The notes beneath the pieces were generated by a model. It saw only the letters and a list, made by a program, of their open reading frames with translations. It was not told the origin of the DNA and ran no database searches. The position numbers were made by a program, and so were the translations under genes. A DNA stretch of 64,000 bases from Morchella semilibera (taxonomy: Eukaryota; Ascomycota; Pezizomycetes; Pezizales; Morchellaceae): positions 5,363,973 through 5,427,972 of the forward strand of contig WBVU01000003.1 of assembly GCA_009192285.1 (NCBI GenBank), in the 5' to 3' direction. Of this stretch, positions 1-12,062 are shown one piece after another (within the stretch, counting starts at the first letter, position 1; each line of letters opens with the position of its first letter).

Positions 1-301
1 ACGCTCCAGTATCAATCAAGGCATAAGTGGGTACAATGGATTTTTTATTTTGTGAAATAGAACACACTACAATCAGTTGATTCCCATCCATCTCCCCTTC
101 TGATACTGAAAACGTTGAAATAGACACCTGAGAGAAAACCTTTGGAGGTCCCTGGGCTATGCCGCCTAGGCCAGGGACGAATCTTTTAACTCCTCCTCAT
201 CCGACAATATCTCCTCTTCCTTTTTCTTCTTTTCCTTTCTTGCTTCCAACAACGCTCCCCTCATCCTGGGTGCTGCCCTTCCCGAGGGCGAAAGCTTACA
301 G

Positions 302-877
302 TTATCACGGCGTACCACGGAGTTCGCAGGGAAAGTGGATATTTAGGAATGGAGTTTGGATGGCGGTGTTTTCTTTTGGGTTCTCGGAGGTTCTATGGGT
401 TTCCGTTACACGATGTGATGAGTCATGATTGTACAGGGGTTAGGAGGGGTATATATACGTTGCTACGGATTTCTCCTTTGTTCTTCTCTTTCTCTTTTCT
501 TTCCTACGTGTTCTTCCTGTTATCAACCCTACGGTCTAGCTTCGTTTCGTCTCTTGTCTTTAGTTCTGAATATATTACGTCATAACCATAGTCTTCGCCA
601 AGACCCTCTTGGGTCTCCCATAGTATCTCGTCTCGTCCCCGACTTCTGTCTCGTCCCGCCTCGCTTCGCCTCGCCCATAGCCCATGACCGTAGTACGTAT
701 CGTCTACTGATATCTTCGTCTCTACGTCTTCGTCAGAGAGGCCATCTGGACCCTCTGCCCCACAACCCTGCTTCTCGGATAAGCCCCCTCGTTCCCGTTT
801 CTCGTCTTCGCCCTCATTCCTGCCTCGGTTGTGTACCTCGGCTCTCTTGTCTGTTGTCTCCGTGTTGCTCCGTAACA
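302..877 (+). mobile_element. Solo LTR inside the gag region of the older element
   Basis: A block of about 576 bases interrupts the gag of the surrounding minus-strand element. It begins TTATCACGG and ends CCGTAACA, and is flanked on both sides by ACAG, a probable target duplication. Inside it resembles the 449-bp LTRs at 10069 and 15653: the same order of a GAGTCAT block, a TATATATA box and a long run rich in TCTCGCCTCG-like words. It lies on the plus strand, opposite to its host element. A single LTR with no internal region is the usual product of LTR-LTR recombination, known for this family. Confidence 0.7.
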
Positions 878-2048
878 ACAGTCTCTAACCAAATGTCCAA
901 CCCCCCCGCAGTAATAGCAACGATTCTCCACACGACGTGCCTCCCTTTCTCTGGGATCCGGGCGACGATAACTATTAGACAAGTCCATGGGAACAGCTCC
1001 CCCAGGAGTATAGGAAGGGTGGGCCGCTGGCGCAGCATTCTTCGGTGGTGGTTGGGGTGGTCCTCGTACGACTGGGGATGTTGCTGGTGCAACGGGGGGA
1101 CGAGGAGCAAAGGGACGCGGAGCAGGAGCACTTGGAATCTGAAAACGAAATCTCCCCATCCTGGCCTGTAGCGCCCGTTGCTTATTATCAAGACGTTGAA
1201 GAAGCAGCCCGCAGTCCTTAATTGTAGTTGGTGTTTCATTCTGAATCATCAGGGCCATTAGGTCCTGGTTAAGTCCTTCCAACAAACATTCAATCTTAGC
1301 CGCTTCGTTGAACTCAGAGTCGGCAGCATATCGCTGAAACTCTGCAAAGTACTCAGAAAAGGTGCGTTGGCACTGCCTGATCTCCCTCAGATTTCGAGCA
1401 GCAGTGGCGGCGCGGTCTGGATCCCCAAAAGCATTATCCAAAATTTCAAAAAACTCCGCCATGGAATCGAGAGCGATTCCTTCATCTGTAATATAAACTA
1501 AAAATTGATCCGCCGCCGGTCCTTCCAGTCGAGAAATAGAATACGCAAGTTGTTGAGCCGCGGAAGGAAAGCGATCTAAATTAGCCGTGAGCTTAATCTG
1601 AAGTTGTCTCTGGAAGGTCCTGAGAGTCTTGCGATCGCCCCGGTATTTCTCCGGGTCGGGTAGCTTCTCGGATTTGGATGGCTTGGTTAAGTCGTCGTGG
1701 AGCTCCTCTAAACCTCCTTTGTCTCCTTCTTGCAGCTTCTTGATCTTAGCCCGTAGTCCCTGGATTTCTTTGTGGAACTCGGCCCGGCCTTGTTCGGTTT
1801 CGGAGTGATGGGTGGTGATGTCGACCGCATATTGCTGGACCCCTCCGTGCGCTCTTTGGAGGAGGGCATACGCTTGCTTCGCTTCTTCCGTTGCGGCGGA
1901 GTCCACTTCAGGGTGAGCGACAAAGAACCCTTCGAGATCCGTATGGAGCTTTTGATAATCAAATGCATTGGTAGTAGGGGCGGTCATGGTGAACTGTGGT
2001 GCGAGGAACTCGGACTGTGCTAGTCGAGTGAGGATGGTCTCGTCTTAG

Positions 2049-2770
2049 TGTGACGGAGTAACCCGACGCAAAGAAGAAGATGACAATGATGACGCAGAGG
2101 GACTCGAGGAGCACAGTGTACTCGACGAGGGGGCCGATGAAGACAGGGACAACGCCGCATCAGCAAACTCAACTTGTGACTGGAGTCTCCCAACAGTCTC
2201 CCGGGTCTCCTGAGAGTCTCCTGAGACTCCTGAAGATTTTTTGAGTCTCATGAGGCTCAGGAGACATCAGGAGACAAATGAAGTCTTGCTGATGCGGGCA
2301 GGCACAAGCACAGGCACCGGCGAAGACAAAGGCAAGAGCAAGGGCACAAGAGCACAGAGCAGGGAGAGTGAGGACCGAAGGGACCTCAACGAGAACGATG
2401 AGGGATACTATGAGTTTCCTCTTGTCAGAGGATCGAGTCTTTGGTACGAGAGGCTATGGCTTTAGAAATAGGAGTAGATTCCTATGTACCGAGATAACAG
2501 GAAGACGAGACAGAGAAGAAAGAAAGAAAGAACTAAGGAAAACATCTATCCCCGCTATTTAACACACCTCCTCCACTAGTCCGCTATGACTCACACTCTT
2601 GCTCATAGAACCTCATAGAAACCCGTCGCTACCACACCTCGTAATCCTCCCCACCATCTCCGCTATTCTACATTACCAATCCATCACGCCATCGAACCTC
2701 CTAGAACCTAATGACGACAGCCTCCACCTCGTACTCCCCACTCTCGCTTATCATTACCTTAACAACCACA
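2049..2770 (-). repeat. 5' LTR of the partial minus-strand retroelement
   Basis: Directly upstream (minus sense) of the gag leader. Its inner end reads CTCCGTCACA followed by CTAAG, matching the junction CTCCGTGATA/CTAAG of the complete element at 10517/10518. The rest has the LTR-like pyrimidine-rich composition of the related copies and holds the 137-bp MITE at 2158-2294. The outer end near 2770 is estimated. Confidence 0.55.
2158..2294. mobile_element. 137-bp foldback MITE, copy 1
   Basis: Terminal inverted repeats CATCAGCAA and TTGCTGATG enclose a palindromic core built from GGAGACTC / GAGTCTCC words. A second copy of exactly the same length lies at 9828-9964 in the opposite orientation. 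This copy sits within the LTR of the minus-strand retroelement and is flanked by CG on each side. No coding capacity. The superfamily is not certain; a TA duplication at the other copy suggests a Tc1/mariner-type mover. Confidence 0.8.
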
Positions 2771-5700
2771 ATCGTGCATCGCCTACCGGACTGTCAGGAC
2801 GACTGCTAAGACGCCGGGACAGTACGATAATGATGGTATCAACGAAGAGAAGAAGCGTGATCCAGAGAACAAGCTCTTGAAGCTCAAACAGGGTAAAGAT
2901 TCGCTGAAGAGATATCTAAAGAAAGCCATCAGAATCAATGAAAACCTCTCTGTACAGTGGGATGACACTGGAGCAAAACGATTCATCTTGGGTATCAAAA
3001 AGGAGAATACACGCTGCTTGGTCATCGCAATGGGGCAGCTCGGGGATACGTACACCTTCGTTCAAGCTATCAACGCCGTTAAGATGATGTTGAGAACATC
3101 ATCTAAGTCAAGTAAGAGGAGGAGGCATGACGACGAGGAAGAGGAGGATTCCGAAGAAGATGGCTCTAGCGCTGAGTCAGATGATGAGAGTAGTAGTGGG
3201 GACGATGGAGAGAGCAGTAGTGAAGAAGAGAAGCGGCGCAAGAAGAAGAAGAGCACAAAGAGGAGTAAGGTCGTCATCGATCGCGAAGACTTGTTGAAGC
3301 TCCTAGCGGATCTAAAGGTGAAGACTCAAGAGAAACCTGCCGAAGTCGGAAGAGTCATCAACCTTGCCCCGGAAACTGAAGTCTACGGTGTGCAGGGGAG
3401 TGATCAAACTCGAGCACCAGAAACGGGGACTTACGCTGTGCAGCGAAGGCCTGGTCCCCAAGGCGCCTACAACGCAGGGTATCGGCCCGGGAATCAAGCT
3501 CAGCCGTTTCCGAATCAGTCATACGGGAATCAGTACGGCAATCAACCTGGGTTCGGGTACGGAAATCAGCCTGGATACACAAATCAGTACAGCAATCAAC
3601 CTCCGCCCGGGCAGCACGGAAATCAGTTCGGGCATACCGGATATCAGGGTAATCCGTATGGAAATCAGTCTCAAAATTCCTACGGATATCCTCAACAACG
3701 CCCGTTTGAACGGCGAGAATTAGCGGTGAAAGACGTCCCCCCGGCAGTTGTTACAGGTGCGGTCAGTATGGTCACTATAGCAACGATTGTATTAATCCTC
3801 CTCTATCCCGCGAGGACCAATTCAGAATCCGGCAGAAGAATGAGGAGGAGATGGCTCAGAGGATCCTGGCAAAATATCAGCCTGAGACCAGAGCACCCGA
3901 AAATAGACTGGGGACAAACGGACAGTCGAATGATGCTCGCATGAATCCTCCACCGCCCCCACAGCAGAACGCCAATTCAGTAGACTTCTGGAGGGGAGTC
4001 CCAGAGGGTATGCAAGCGCCTGAATCGTCGCTCGTGGAGTGGTACGACTCAAACGCAGCGGACAAAAGAGAAGGCGGGGTGGCTTTTGGGAGCCGCTGGA
4101 ATAGTGCTACTCCTTCCGTGCCGCCTGCAAACAGAAGAAGACTCAGCACGACCGTAGAAAGCGAGTCTGATGATAACGAGAGGGGTAGCGTTTCACACAG
4201 CAGAGCCAAGACGTCCGAGACCCCTGCCTCCGCGGGAGCAAACGAAAGAGAATACACACCTCCTGGAGCAAAGAAGAAGATTCAGGCCTCCACAGTGTAC
4301 CCCAAGGACATAAGAATGATGCGGGATCAAGCTGGTGAAGATGTCGTAGCTAGGCTCAGAGACACTCCTATCAACGGGCTCACCTGGGGTAAGCTTCTCA
4401 ACATCGCCCCCGCCGTCAGGAGGGAGGTTGCGAAGAGTCTGGTTCAAGAGAGGACTCCGAGCACCTCCAAGAAGACCGTTAAGTTTAAAGAACCTCCTGC
4501 CTCTACCCCCAAAGCTGAAATGGAAGACGTCCTCGCCGTTGACGCTGCTGTCGGCCAGAATCATGCGGGTCCTGACGATGGACCAGTCATCAACTTTTAT
4601 ACCTACGGTAGGATTCGTGTGCCGGGTAAGGGATACTACGGTATCAGCAGGATCCTCGTTGATGCTGGTTCGGTCATCAACCTTATGCCCGAAGCAGTCG
4701 CCGAGGAGATGGGCTTAAGTAAGCAAATCAGTCCTCAGTTTAACGTGAAAACGGCAGATGGAAGCATCGCGGTAATTGATCGCATGGTCACCGTGGATCT
4801 CGAGGTAGCAAACGTCTCCGCTACTATTAACTGCTATCTAATGCCTGGTCCGGGTAAACCTGCGTACGCTATCCTCCTGAGTCGTCGATGGCTTAGACAG
4901 TGCCATGCAAAAGGCGACTATAGGACCAGCACCTACGTCATTAAGGACCAAGCTGGTAATGAATATCTCGTTCCCGCGATGGAGGGAATGAAGACCAAGT
5001 CTCCACGGGTATCACTTCGAATCCCGCAGTCAGCAATTGTCGATTTGGACGAGGAGACGCTTGAAGACCTTGAAGGCGGCGAGCAACTCATGGCTCAGAT
5101 TATCGCTCAGATAATCAGAGAGACGAAGGAGTAAGATGCTCTGGACACTCTCGAAACGTTCTCTGTTTCCACCTCCGTTCCCGAGTCCGATGTTACGGAC
5201 TCCCGATCCTTTTATCGCCCCTCCGAGTCTGATGTTACAGACTCCCGCCCCCTTTTCCACCCGTCCTCCCCAGGGTCCAATGTGACGGACCTTCACCTCC
5301 TATTCTACCCGTCCGATCCTGATCCTCCCCTCCTCCCCTCACACCCTGCCGTCGCTGCCGCCGGAGGCCTAATCCTCCAATCACCCCCGACGGCCATCTA
5401 TAGCGTCAATCTCGACGGCGCCCCTGGAGAACAGGATTTAAAAGCCTGCTGTTACTAGGCCGCCGGGGGTCTGGTAACGGGGTAGAGTACTCCCCCGGTA
5501 GGTACAGGAAAAAGGACCCCCCCTGCGTGGTAGAAACGTGGACGAGGGGAGGAAAAAGATGGGGTGGAGAAAGCCCCATCTTCGACGTTGAAATAAATAA
5601 AAAGAAGAAGAAGAAGAAGAAAAGTTCAGAAAGAGAAGGAAGCAGATGTGCCGCCGGCGGTTGCGGTGAAGGGTGTGAAGAGTTGTGTCGTTTTCTGTTT

Positions 5701-8700
5701 GTCGGAGGTCCCCCTCCCGGCCAGCTATCCCGAGTGATAGTAGGGACCGAGCCGGGAGAGTTGAGGGACCTCAACGGAGGAGATGAGGGAAGGAAAGAAA
5801 GGGAAGAAAGAAGCGTGGGAAGGGGTGGAATCATAGAGGAGTTTGGAGTCCAAAGGCCAAACTCTCGACCTCCCTTCACTTCCAAAGACGGGAGGAGTAA
5901 CACCATTGGACCGGAGCTCGTCGAAAAATCAACGAGCGACGAGAGGAGCAGCACGACTGGATCGGCTTCCGTTATTTCCAACGCCAACTCCAGCCCCAGC
6001 ACCGAGATATCAATCCCCAGCCCCAGTCCCGTGGCTGCAGATATAGCCGTGGCGAGGATCGAGGAGCTGGATGGGTATAGGACCCGCTGTTCTGCACCTC
6101 TGAAGGAGGATGACAGAAAAAAGGAATCGGGGCTGCAAAGGCCTGACTCACCCTCCGGATCGGGGCTATAAAGGCTCGACTCTCTCTCCGACACTCAAAG
6201 TGCCGGGAAGAGTAGCAACCTGGGTGCCGGTCCCCCCGAAGCGTCGGTATCACTCTCCAGATGCCAAATGAACGCTGGACCTTCCGAAATCGAACCTCCA
6301 GAGACAATCGACCGCCAAGCCTCACAAATCGGGGTTGAAGACGATAGTGAGGGGTACTTTCGCGACGTCCATGGCGCCTATTTCCCTCTAATCAGTGAAG
6401 ATGATCGCGTTTATGGGATCAACACGACAGGATATCCTACGGAGAGGCGCCCCGCTGAGTTTCATCGCTGCGTAGACGAATCTACTGAATCGGAGGTAAT
6501 CGAGAAATGGTTCAGTGCCTGCAACATCACTATTGGGGAAGCAGTGACTCTTCCGGGCGATCGCCGCGCTGCGAAACGGTTACTATATACCTGGAAAGAC
6601 CTATTTGGGGACAATCTCGGCGATCTCCCCGAATGTAGACTAGCAAAACACTATATCCCTACGTATCGGTCAATACCGCATCGCGCTACCAACCCCTTGT
6701 ACACTGCTGAGGAAGTGGAGTGGATGAAGGTGAACCTACCCAAGATGTGCGATTCGGGTATCATTACACAATCCAATTCGCAGTGGAACAGTAAACCTAA
6801 ATTTGTCCGCCGTAAGGACAACTCCCTCAGAATGGTGCATGTATTCTGCAAGCTCAATCAGGCGACTATCAAATTCAACACGCCCATGAAGAGAATAGAG
6901 CCTATCTTGCATAAGCTCATGCAAGAGAAATACCGGTGGTACTGGCAGGCTGATGCTTCAGTAGGGTATTGGGGCGTGCCGCTAGCTAAGGAGCATGCGT
7001 ACAAAACTGCTTTCAACACCCCGTTCGGTCAGTTTTGCTACCTCCGGATGGGAATGGGATTAGCCGGCGCGGCGCACACCTACGCGCGTATGAAAGACAT
7101 CCTTGCCGGACCCATCCCCGCACCCAACGCAGAGCCCGGGATCGCTGTACAAAATGATCAGTCAGCGTTCGAATTCTTCATGGACGATGATTACGGAGCC
7201 CATACCACCTTCCAGACTCTGCATGACTTCCTCCACGATAGATACTTCCCGAGAATAGCATGGTCAGGGTTGAAGCTCAATCCCAAGAAGAGCAGTTTCT
7301 GGATGAAGTCGTTGAAGTTGCTGGGTTTTGCAGGTAGTGGAGAAGAAGGACTACGCCCGTCGATAGATAAGATCGGGGCAATAGTCGATTACCCTACCCC
7401 CACTTCCGTTGCCGAAGTAGAGCGATTCCTTCACATTAGCACGTACTTGAAGCAGTGGATACCGGGCCGATCAGAACATTCACGCATTCTGAAGTCATCC
7501 ATCGTATGCCGAGTGGATAGCCTAGGCCGAAGGCAAGAGCTAGAGCTGGTATGGAAAGAAGCTCACCAACGATCGTTTGAGCACATAAAATCAAGCATCG
7601 CCGAGAACGTAGTATGGGGAGGCGATCCTTCGCTACAGTATCATCTATCGACCGATGCATCCAATCACGCCATCGGCGCAGTGTTGTTCCAGCTTATCGG
7701 GCACCCGGCAGGCACGTTAGCCACCTCAAAACTTCGGGATGCCGAACGTGTTATAATGTTTATCTCGAAGCCGTTTGCTCCGGCGGAAACCCGTTATCAT
7801 GCTACTGAGCGCGAGGCGCTAGCAATGGTGAGAGCACTTGCCGAAATTAGATGGCTAGTCTTAGGATCTCCGTATCCGATCAAGATATATACGGATCATC
7901 AAGCCCTCCTCTCCGTGCTTAGGGGTGATGAGGCAAAAGGAAGGCTAGTGAGATGGCAGGTACAGATCTCCGAGTTCGATTTAGAATTCCACCACGTTCC
8001 GGGCACGCAGAATGTGCTTGCGGATGGTATGTCGAGATTAAGAACGCGCAAGAGTGAGTGGTGCTGTGAGTCAGCAGGAGTTGAAGAAGTAGAAAGAGAG
8101 CGCAAAGAGAAGTGAGGTGAATGGATAAGTGATGAGTGGTACGGTCTTATAGTGGAGTATAAGCTTACCGGGGAGCTTCCCGTCCTGACGATCCTCAAAA
8201 GGATGAATAAGATAGCACCTGTGTCAGAGCCCGAGTTAGCAAAATGGAGGCGCAGACTAAAGCATCAATGAGCCCGATTCATATTAGTGGACGAAAGCCA
8301 AACAAGCACAGTCACTAAGAATCGCTGCTGCTCCCTTCTGTACATCGAAAAAAGCGCAGAGACAGCTATATGCGTGCGGAAAGATGAGGTTAAACCTACT
8401 CTTCGCTGGGCCCACGATATTCACGGACACTTCGCCGAGTCTATCACCCTAAAGAAGCTGATCGGAAGATATTATTGGCCGACCAGACACTGAGATGCTT
8501 CATATTATTGTCGATCGTGTGATTCATGCCAAAGAGTGGGCCCTCTAAAGCCTTCTCAGGACTTACTACCAATCTTCCAGCTTCAACCTATGGATATGTG
8601 GGGCATGGATTTCCTCGGGCCGATCGCACCCATATCTCTAAAAGGAAATCGGTATGTGCTAATAGTCGTGGACTATTTCACCCGGTATCTGTTTGCGAAA

Positions 8701-9744
8701 CCCGTGCCGAAAGCCGACAGCGCCGAAGTAGTGAAATCGTTGATCGAGCTAAGTCGATTCGTAGGATGGCCGAGAGCAATATATCACGATAATGGATCAC
8801 ACTTCGTGAGTCAGGAAGTGCAGCAGCTCCTAGCATCCTTCGGCGTGAAACAGTATCCAGCGCCTAAATCTCACCCCCAGTCAGTTGGGCTCGCGGAAAG
8901 ATACGTTCAGCTAATCGTCGTGGGTCTGCGAACCTTGATGTCGACTTCCAAAGAAACACGATTAGTATGGGACCAAGTGCTGCCGCAAGTGGTCCACGCG
9001 ATCAATACTAGGATCATTAGGACCCACGGGTATATACCCAGCCAGCTCCTGTTTGGCTACAACGTACGGAAAACCCGATTTGACGCCACACCACGTGATC
9101 AAATAGCATCGGCGGTCCTCGCGGACACGCTGAAGTCCTCAACACCCGAAGACTTGAAAGCGTGGATCTTCAATCTCCGAGCGTCAAAACTCGAAGAGCT
9201 CAGGGACACCGTGCGTGAAAGACTAGTCCGAAGATCTTCAGATAAGAAGAAGAGGTTGTGGAAATCTCCTAAGGAAGGTGATCTAGTAATGCTACGTCGA
9301 TTCGAGGTGGATCGTCAGCATGGGCGCAAGTTTGAGGCGAAATGGGAAGGACCATACCGTCTAGACAAAGTATCGTGGCATGGCAAAACCGGGAGAGTAT
9401 TCGATCTGAAGACGGGAGCCGAAGCACGCGTGAGAAAGTCGGGTCTTCACGAAAGGGTACACCTAGACGATCTCAAAGTTTACGTACCCCGAGAAGAGAG
9501 ATGGTTAGGGCATGACGGTGATATAAGAGGTGGTCAGGGGACGAAAGAAGTAAGATTCGTCTGCGTCTGTGAGAGACTAGATGAAGTGGTGGAAGAAAGC
9601 GGCGTGATCGGTGAAGACGGCGTGATTTTCATTTAGTCGGCGGTGAAATTGGCGGTGAAGAAGACCATCAATCGATGGGAGACCTTATTTTTTTTATTTT
9701 TATTTTTTTTATTTATTTCCTACATTTATTAGTTAACTGCACAG

Positions 9745-10055
9745 AGCAAGCGGTATGAAGCAACGATGATTTTCCTACGTATTAGCTAGCAAGCGGTATG
9801 AAGCGGCGATGATTTTCCTACGTAGTACATCAGCAAGACTTCATTTGTCTCCTGATGTCTCCTGAGCCTCAGGAGACTCAAAAAATATCCAGGAGTCTCA
9901 GGAGACTCTCAGGAGACCCGGGAGACTGTTGGGAGACTGCAGTCATAAGTTGAGTTTGCTGATGTAGTTAGCAAGCGGTATGAAGCGGTGATAATTTTCC
10001 TACGTAGTAGTTAGCAAGCGGTGAAGCGGTGATGGTTTCTTATATCTTAGCTAGT
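9745..10055 (+). repeat. 43-bp tandem repeat, four units, one split by a MITE
   Basis: Units beginning AGCAAGCGGTATGAAGC start at 9745, 9788, 9970 and 10013. The spacing is 43 bases, except between the second and third units, where it is 182. Subtracting the 137-bp MITE plus a 2-base duplicated TA leaves exactly 43. The array lies in the tail of the old plus-strand retroelement, just before the chromovirus insertion. Confidence 0.85.
9828..9964. mobile_element. 137-bp foldback MITE, copy 2
   Basis: Same family and length as 2158-2294 but in the opposite orientation. It is flanked by TA on both sides (9826-9827 and 9965-9966). It interrupts one unit of a 43-bp tandem array, and removing it with one TA restores the period exactly, which fixes both ends and the 2-base target duplication. 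Confidence 0.88.
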
Positions 10056-10068
10056 GAATCGGCGGCGT

Positions 10069-10517
10069 TATCACGGCGTGGAACATGGTCTAGCGGTGTT
10101 GCGGGAAGAGGGATTAGTCAGGGATTCTTCTAGGTTCTAGGGGTTTCGGAAGCAGGGGTTCGGTTCGGTAATAGGGTTTCGGGATTAGGAGATAAGGTCG
10201 GGTTCGGGGTTACGGGTCTTGGGGGATTCTATGGGGTTCTGTACAGGGTTATAAGGATGAGTCATCGTGTCGGTATGTGGTGTATATATATGGGTCTGGT
10301 TCTCGCTTGTAGATAGTTCTTTTCCTTTCCTCTTCACGCAACCTTCCTATCTTCAGGAGTTTGTAGTCCGTTAGAATATACTCGGTTCTCTGGTTCTACT
10401 TCGTGTCTCGCCTCGCTCTCATAGTTCCGCCTCGACCCACCTCGGGTACTATATCTTCGTCCCGCCTCGGTAGTGTACCTTGGCTCTCCGCCTAGTCTTT
10501 CGCATCGCTCCGTGATA
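10069..10517 (+). repeat. Left LTR of the chromovirus
   Basis: 449 bases, TATCACGG to CCGTGATA. It contains a TATATATA box near 10275 preceded by GAGTCAT, a plausible LTR promoter. Identical by eye to 15653-16101. The internal region begins CTAAGGTTGCG right after it, where the primer binding site is expected; the primer was not identified. Confidence 0.95.
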
Positions 10518-10572
10518 CTAAGGTTGCGTCTCCAACGCCAACCTACACTACATACATCGATATAAACCTACC

Positions 10573-11988
10573 ATGTCACACGCAGAACCTATGGAAGAGT
10601 CAGAAGGACTCTACGAGATCCTCCAAAGGGATCTTGATACATTCGTAACTACACACCCTACCGTCGCTGACGACGCCAGTGCGGAAGCCAAGAAAATTCA
10701 CGATCTAATGTTCCGCGCTCAACAAGCCGTCAAACAACTCATAATAAACTGGCAGGAAGAAATAGAGGATGGAGATGAGGCTAGAAAAGAATGGGCCAAG
10801 AAACTTACAAAGTTAGGAAGGGAGAATCAGGAGCTGGAGGGACAGATAACAGTTCTCGAAACTCAGGTCACCACCCTCCAAACCCAAGTAAGAACCGCAA
10901 ATCAAGCAATGCAATCCGCCGAAGCCGCACTCGCCGCTCAGGTCGCACTCCCGCCTCCTCCTCCACCTGTAGTAGAAGACCCGATTCCGCCGCCCCCTCT
11001 TCGACGTCGCAACCGCCTCTTAGAAGGCATTGCCTTTACCCAAGAACCAAGGCCTGAAAGGTCCGAGAAGCTCCCGGACCCGGAGAAATACCGCGGCAAC
11101 AAGAAGGGACTCCCTCAATTCAAAAATATGTTGCAACTCAAGCTCTTGGGCAATGCCGATAGGTACCCCACCTTACAGAATCAACTTACGTACGCCATTT
11201 CTCGCCTGGAAGGCCCCGCCGCTGACCAGTTTATGCCCTATATCACCGCCACCGGTATCAACCTCCCCTCCATGGAGAGGTTCTTTGAAATCCTAAACAC
11301 AGCATTCGGCGACCCAGACCAGGTAGGTACTGCCCGTCGCGCCCTCAGAAGAATCAGGCAACTCAATCGTCCCTTTTCGGAGTACTTCGCGGAGTTCCAA
11401 CGCTACGCCGCCGAAGCTGGAATGGGAGAGACTGCCAATGTGGAAGCTCTCATGGAAGGTCTGAGCGAGGAACTCACCAAGCTCATGGTCCACGAAGAGA
11501 CCCCCGACACCGTTATCGAACTCGCCACCATCCTCCAACGCTTGGATAATAAGCAGCAGATAATTACTGCTCGCTACCGCCCTCGCTACCAGGCCCCCGC
11601 ACCCCAAACTCGTCCCGCACCCCGCTATCAGGCTCCTGCTGCCCCTGCACCTCGGTACTCAGCCCCACCTCCTCCTGCTCCCCGCTATCAAGCTCCCGCT
11701 CGTCCCAACCCCCCTGCTGCCCATCCGTCTCACACACCAGGGGGAGTAGTTCCCATGGATTTGTCAACTGGTCGTGGTCGCCCGGACCCTCAGGAAAGAG
11801 AGGCCCGCCGCGTAGAGAATAGGTGTTTTTATTGTGGAGGTGTAGGACACCTCGTGAGGGAATGCCCGCAGGCGCCGGCTCCCAGGAACCCAATCCCCAA
11901 GATGAGGGGAGCTAGGGCAGATATTAGAGGAGAAGAAAAGGAAGAAGCCTCCGGCGATGAGGCGTTAAAAGATTTTTCCCTGGACTGA
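10573..11988 (+). CDS. Gag of the chromovirus
   Basis: 471-residue structural polyprotein of the retroelement. The N-terminal part (about residues 1-120) is predicted helical and coiled-coil-like, followed by a proline-rich linker. The central retrotransposon-gag capsid region (about 165-330) includes SEKLPDPEKYRG and a PFSEYFAEFQRYAAE block shared with the broken copy at 722-1987. A proline/alanine-rich stretch precedes a C-terminal CCHC zinc knuckle, CFYCGGVGHLVREC, for nucleic-acid binding. It is followed after 74 bases by pol in another frame, the separate-ORF layout seen in many fungal Ty3 elements. The ORF is open throughout. Confidence 0.9.
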   Translation: MSHAEPMEESEGLYEILQRDLDTFVTTHPTVADDASAEAKKIHDLMFRAQQAVKQLIINWQEEIEDGDEARKEWAKKLTKLGRENQELEGQITVLETQVTTLQTQVRTANQAMQSAEAALAAQVALPPPPPPVVEDPIPPPPLRRRNRLLEGIAFTQEPRPERSEKLPDPEKYRGNKKGLPQFKNMLQLKLLGNADRYPTLQNQLTYAISRLEGPAADQFMPYITATGINLPSMERFFEILNTAFGDPDQVGTARRALRRIRQLNRPFSEYFAEFQRYAAEAGMGETANVEALMEGLSEELTKLMVHEETPDTVIELATILQRLDNKQQIITARYRPRYQAPAPQTRPAPRYQAPAAPAPRYSAPPPPAPRYQAPARPNPPAAHPSHTPGGVVPMDLSTGRGRPDPQEREARRVENRCFYCGGVGHLVRECPQAPAPRNPIPKMRGARADIRGEEKEEASGDEALKDFSLD

Positions 11989-12062
11989 GTGGCTCACTCC
12001 AGGGACGGTTAAAAGACTTTTCTAAGCTTTCGGTTTCTGGGTTTTCGGTTTCAGAAAAGGAT

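Larger units (their letters stand above)
1..2770 (-). mobile_element. Ty3/gypsy LTR retroelement, partial and broken
   Basis: Minus-strand element running off the left edge. Visible parts, in the element's own order: a 5' LTR (about 2049-2770), a leader, a gag region (start near 1987) with a coiled region and a CCHC zinc knuckle (NRCYYCGGVGHLVRDC), the gag C-terminal end near 155-297, and the start of pol near 94, including the aspartic protease motif LIDTGA at the window edge. The Gag and pol start closely resemble those of the complete element at 10069-16101, so the two are related families. It is interrupted by a solo LTR of opposite orientation and carries a MITE in its LTR, so it is a fossil. 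The right boundary is approximate because the LTR start was judged only from where similarity to the neighbouring element begins. Confidence 0.8.
2785..10068 (+). mobile_element. Old broken Ty3/gypsy-type element, main body
   Basis: Plus-strand retroelement of a lineage distinct from the chromovirus at 10069. Parts seen: gag-like region (about 2.8-3.9 kb) with an acidic/serine stretch and a GNQ-rich tail; aspartic protease region (about 3.85-5.13 kb, motif LVDAGS); a low-complexity region; reverse transcriptase and RNase H (about 6.3-8.1 kb, motifs FFMDDD and STDASNHAIGAVL); and integrase (about 8.5-9.6 kb, motifs VVDYFTRY and YHDNGSHF). It is broken, with several breaks, and its left end is cut off where the minus-strand element abuts. 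The most likely reading is that the minus-strand element inserted into its gag. A tail with 43-bp tandem units follows the integrase. Confidence 0.75.

Noticed and set aside
425-1171. 248-codon open frame on the plus strand
   Set aside because: Lies over a solo LTR and antisense to the gag zinc-knuckle region; composition-driven shadow.
5406-6194. 262-codon minus-strand frame
   Set aside because: Antisense to the low-complexity region of the old retroelement; no motif.
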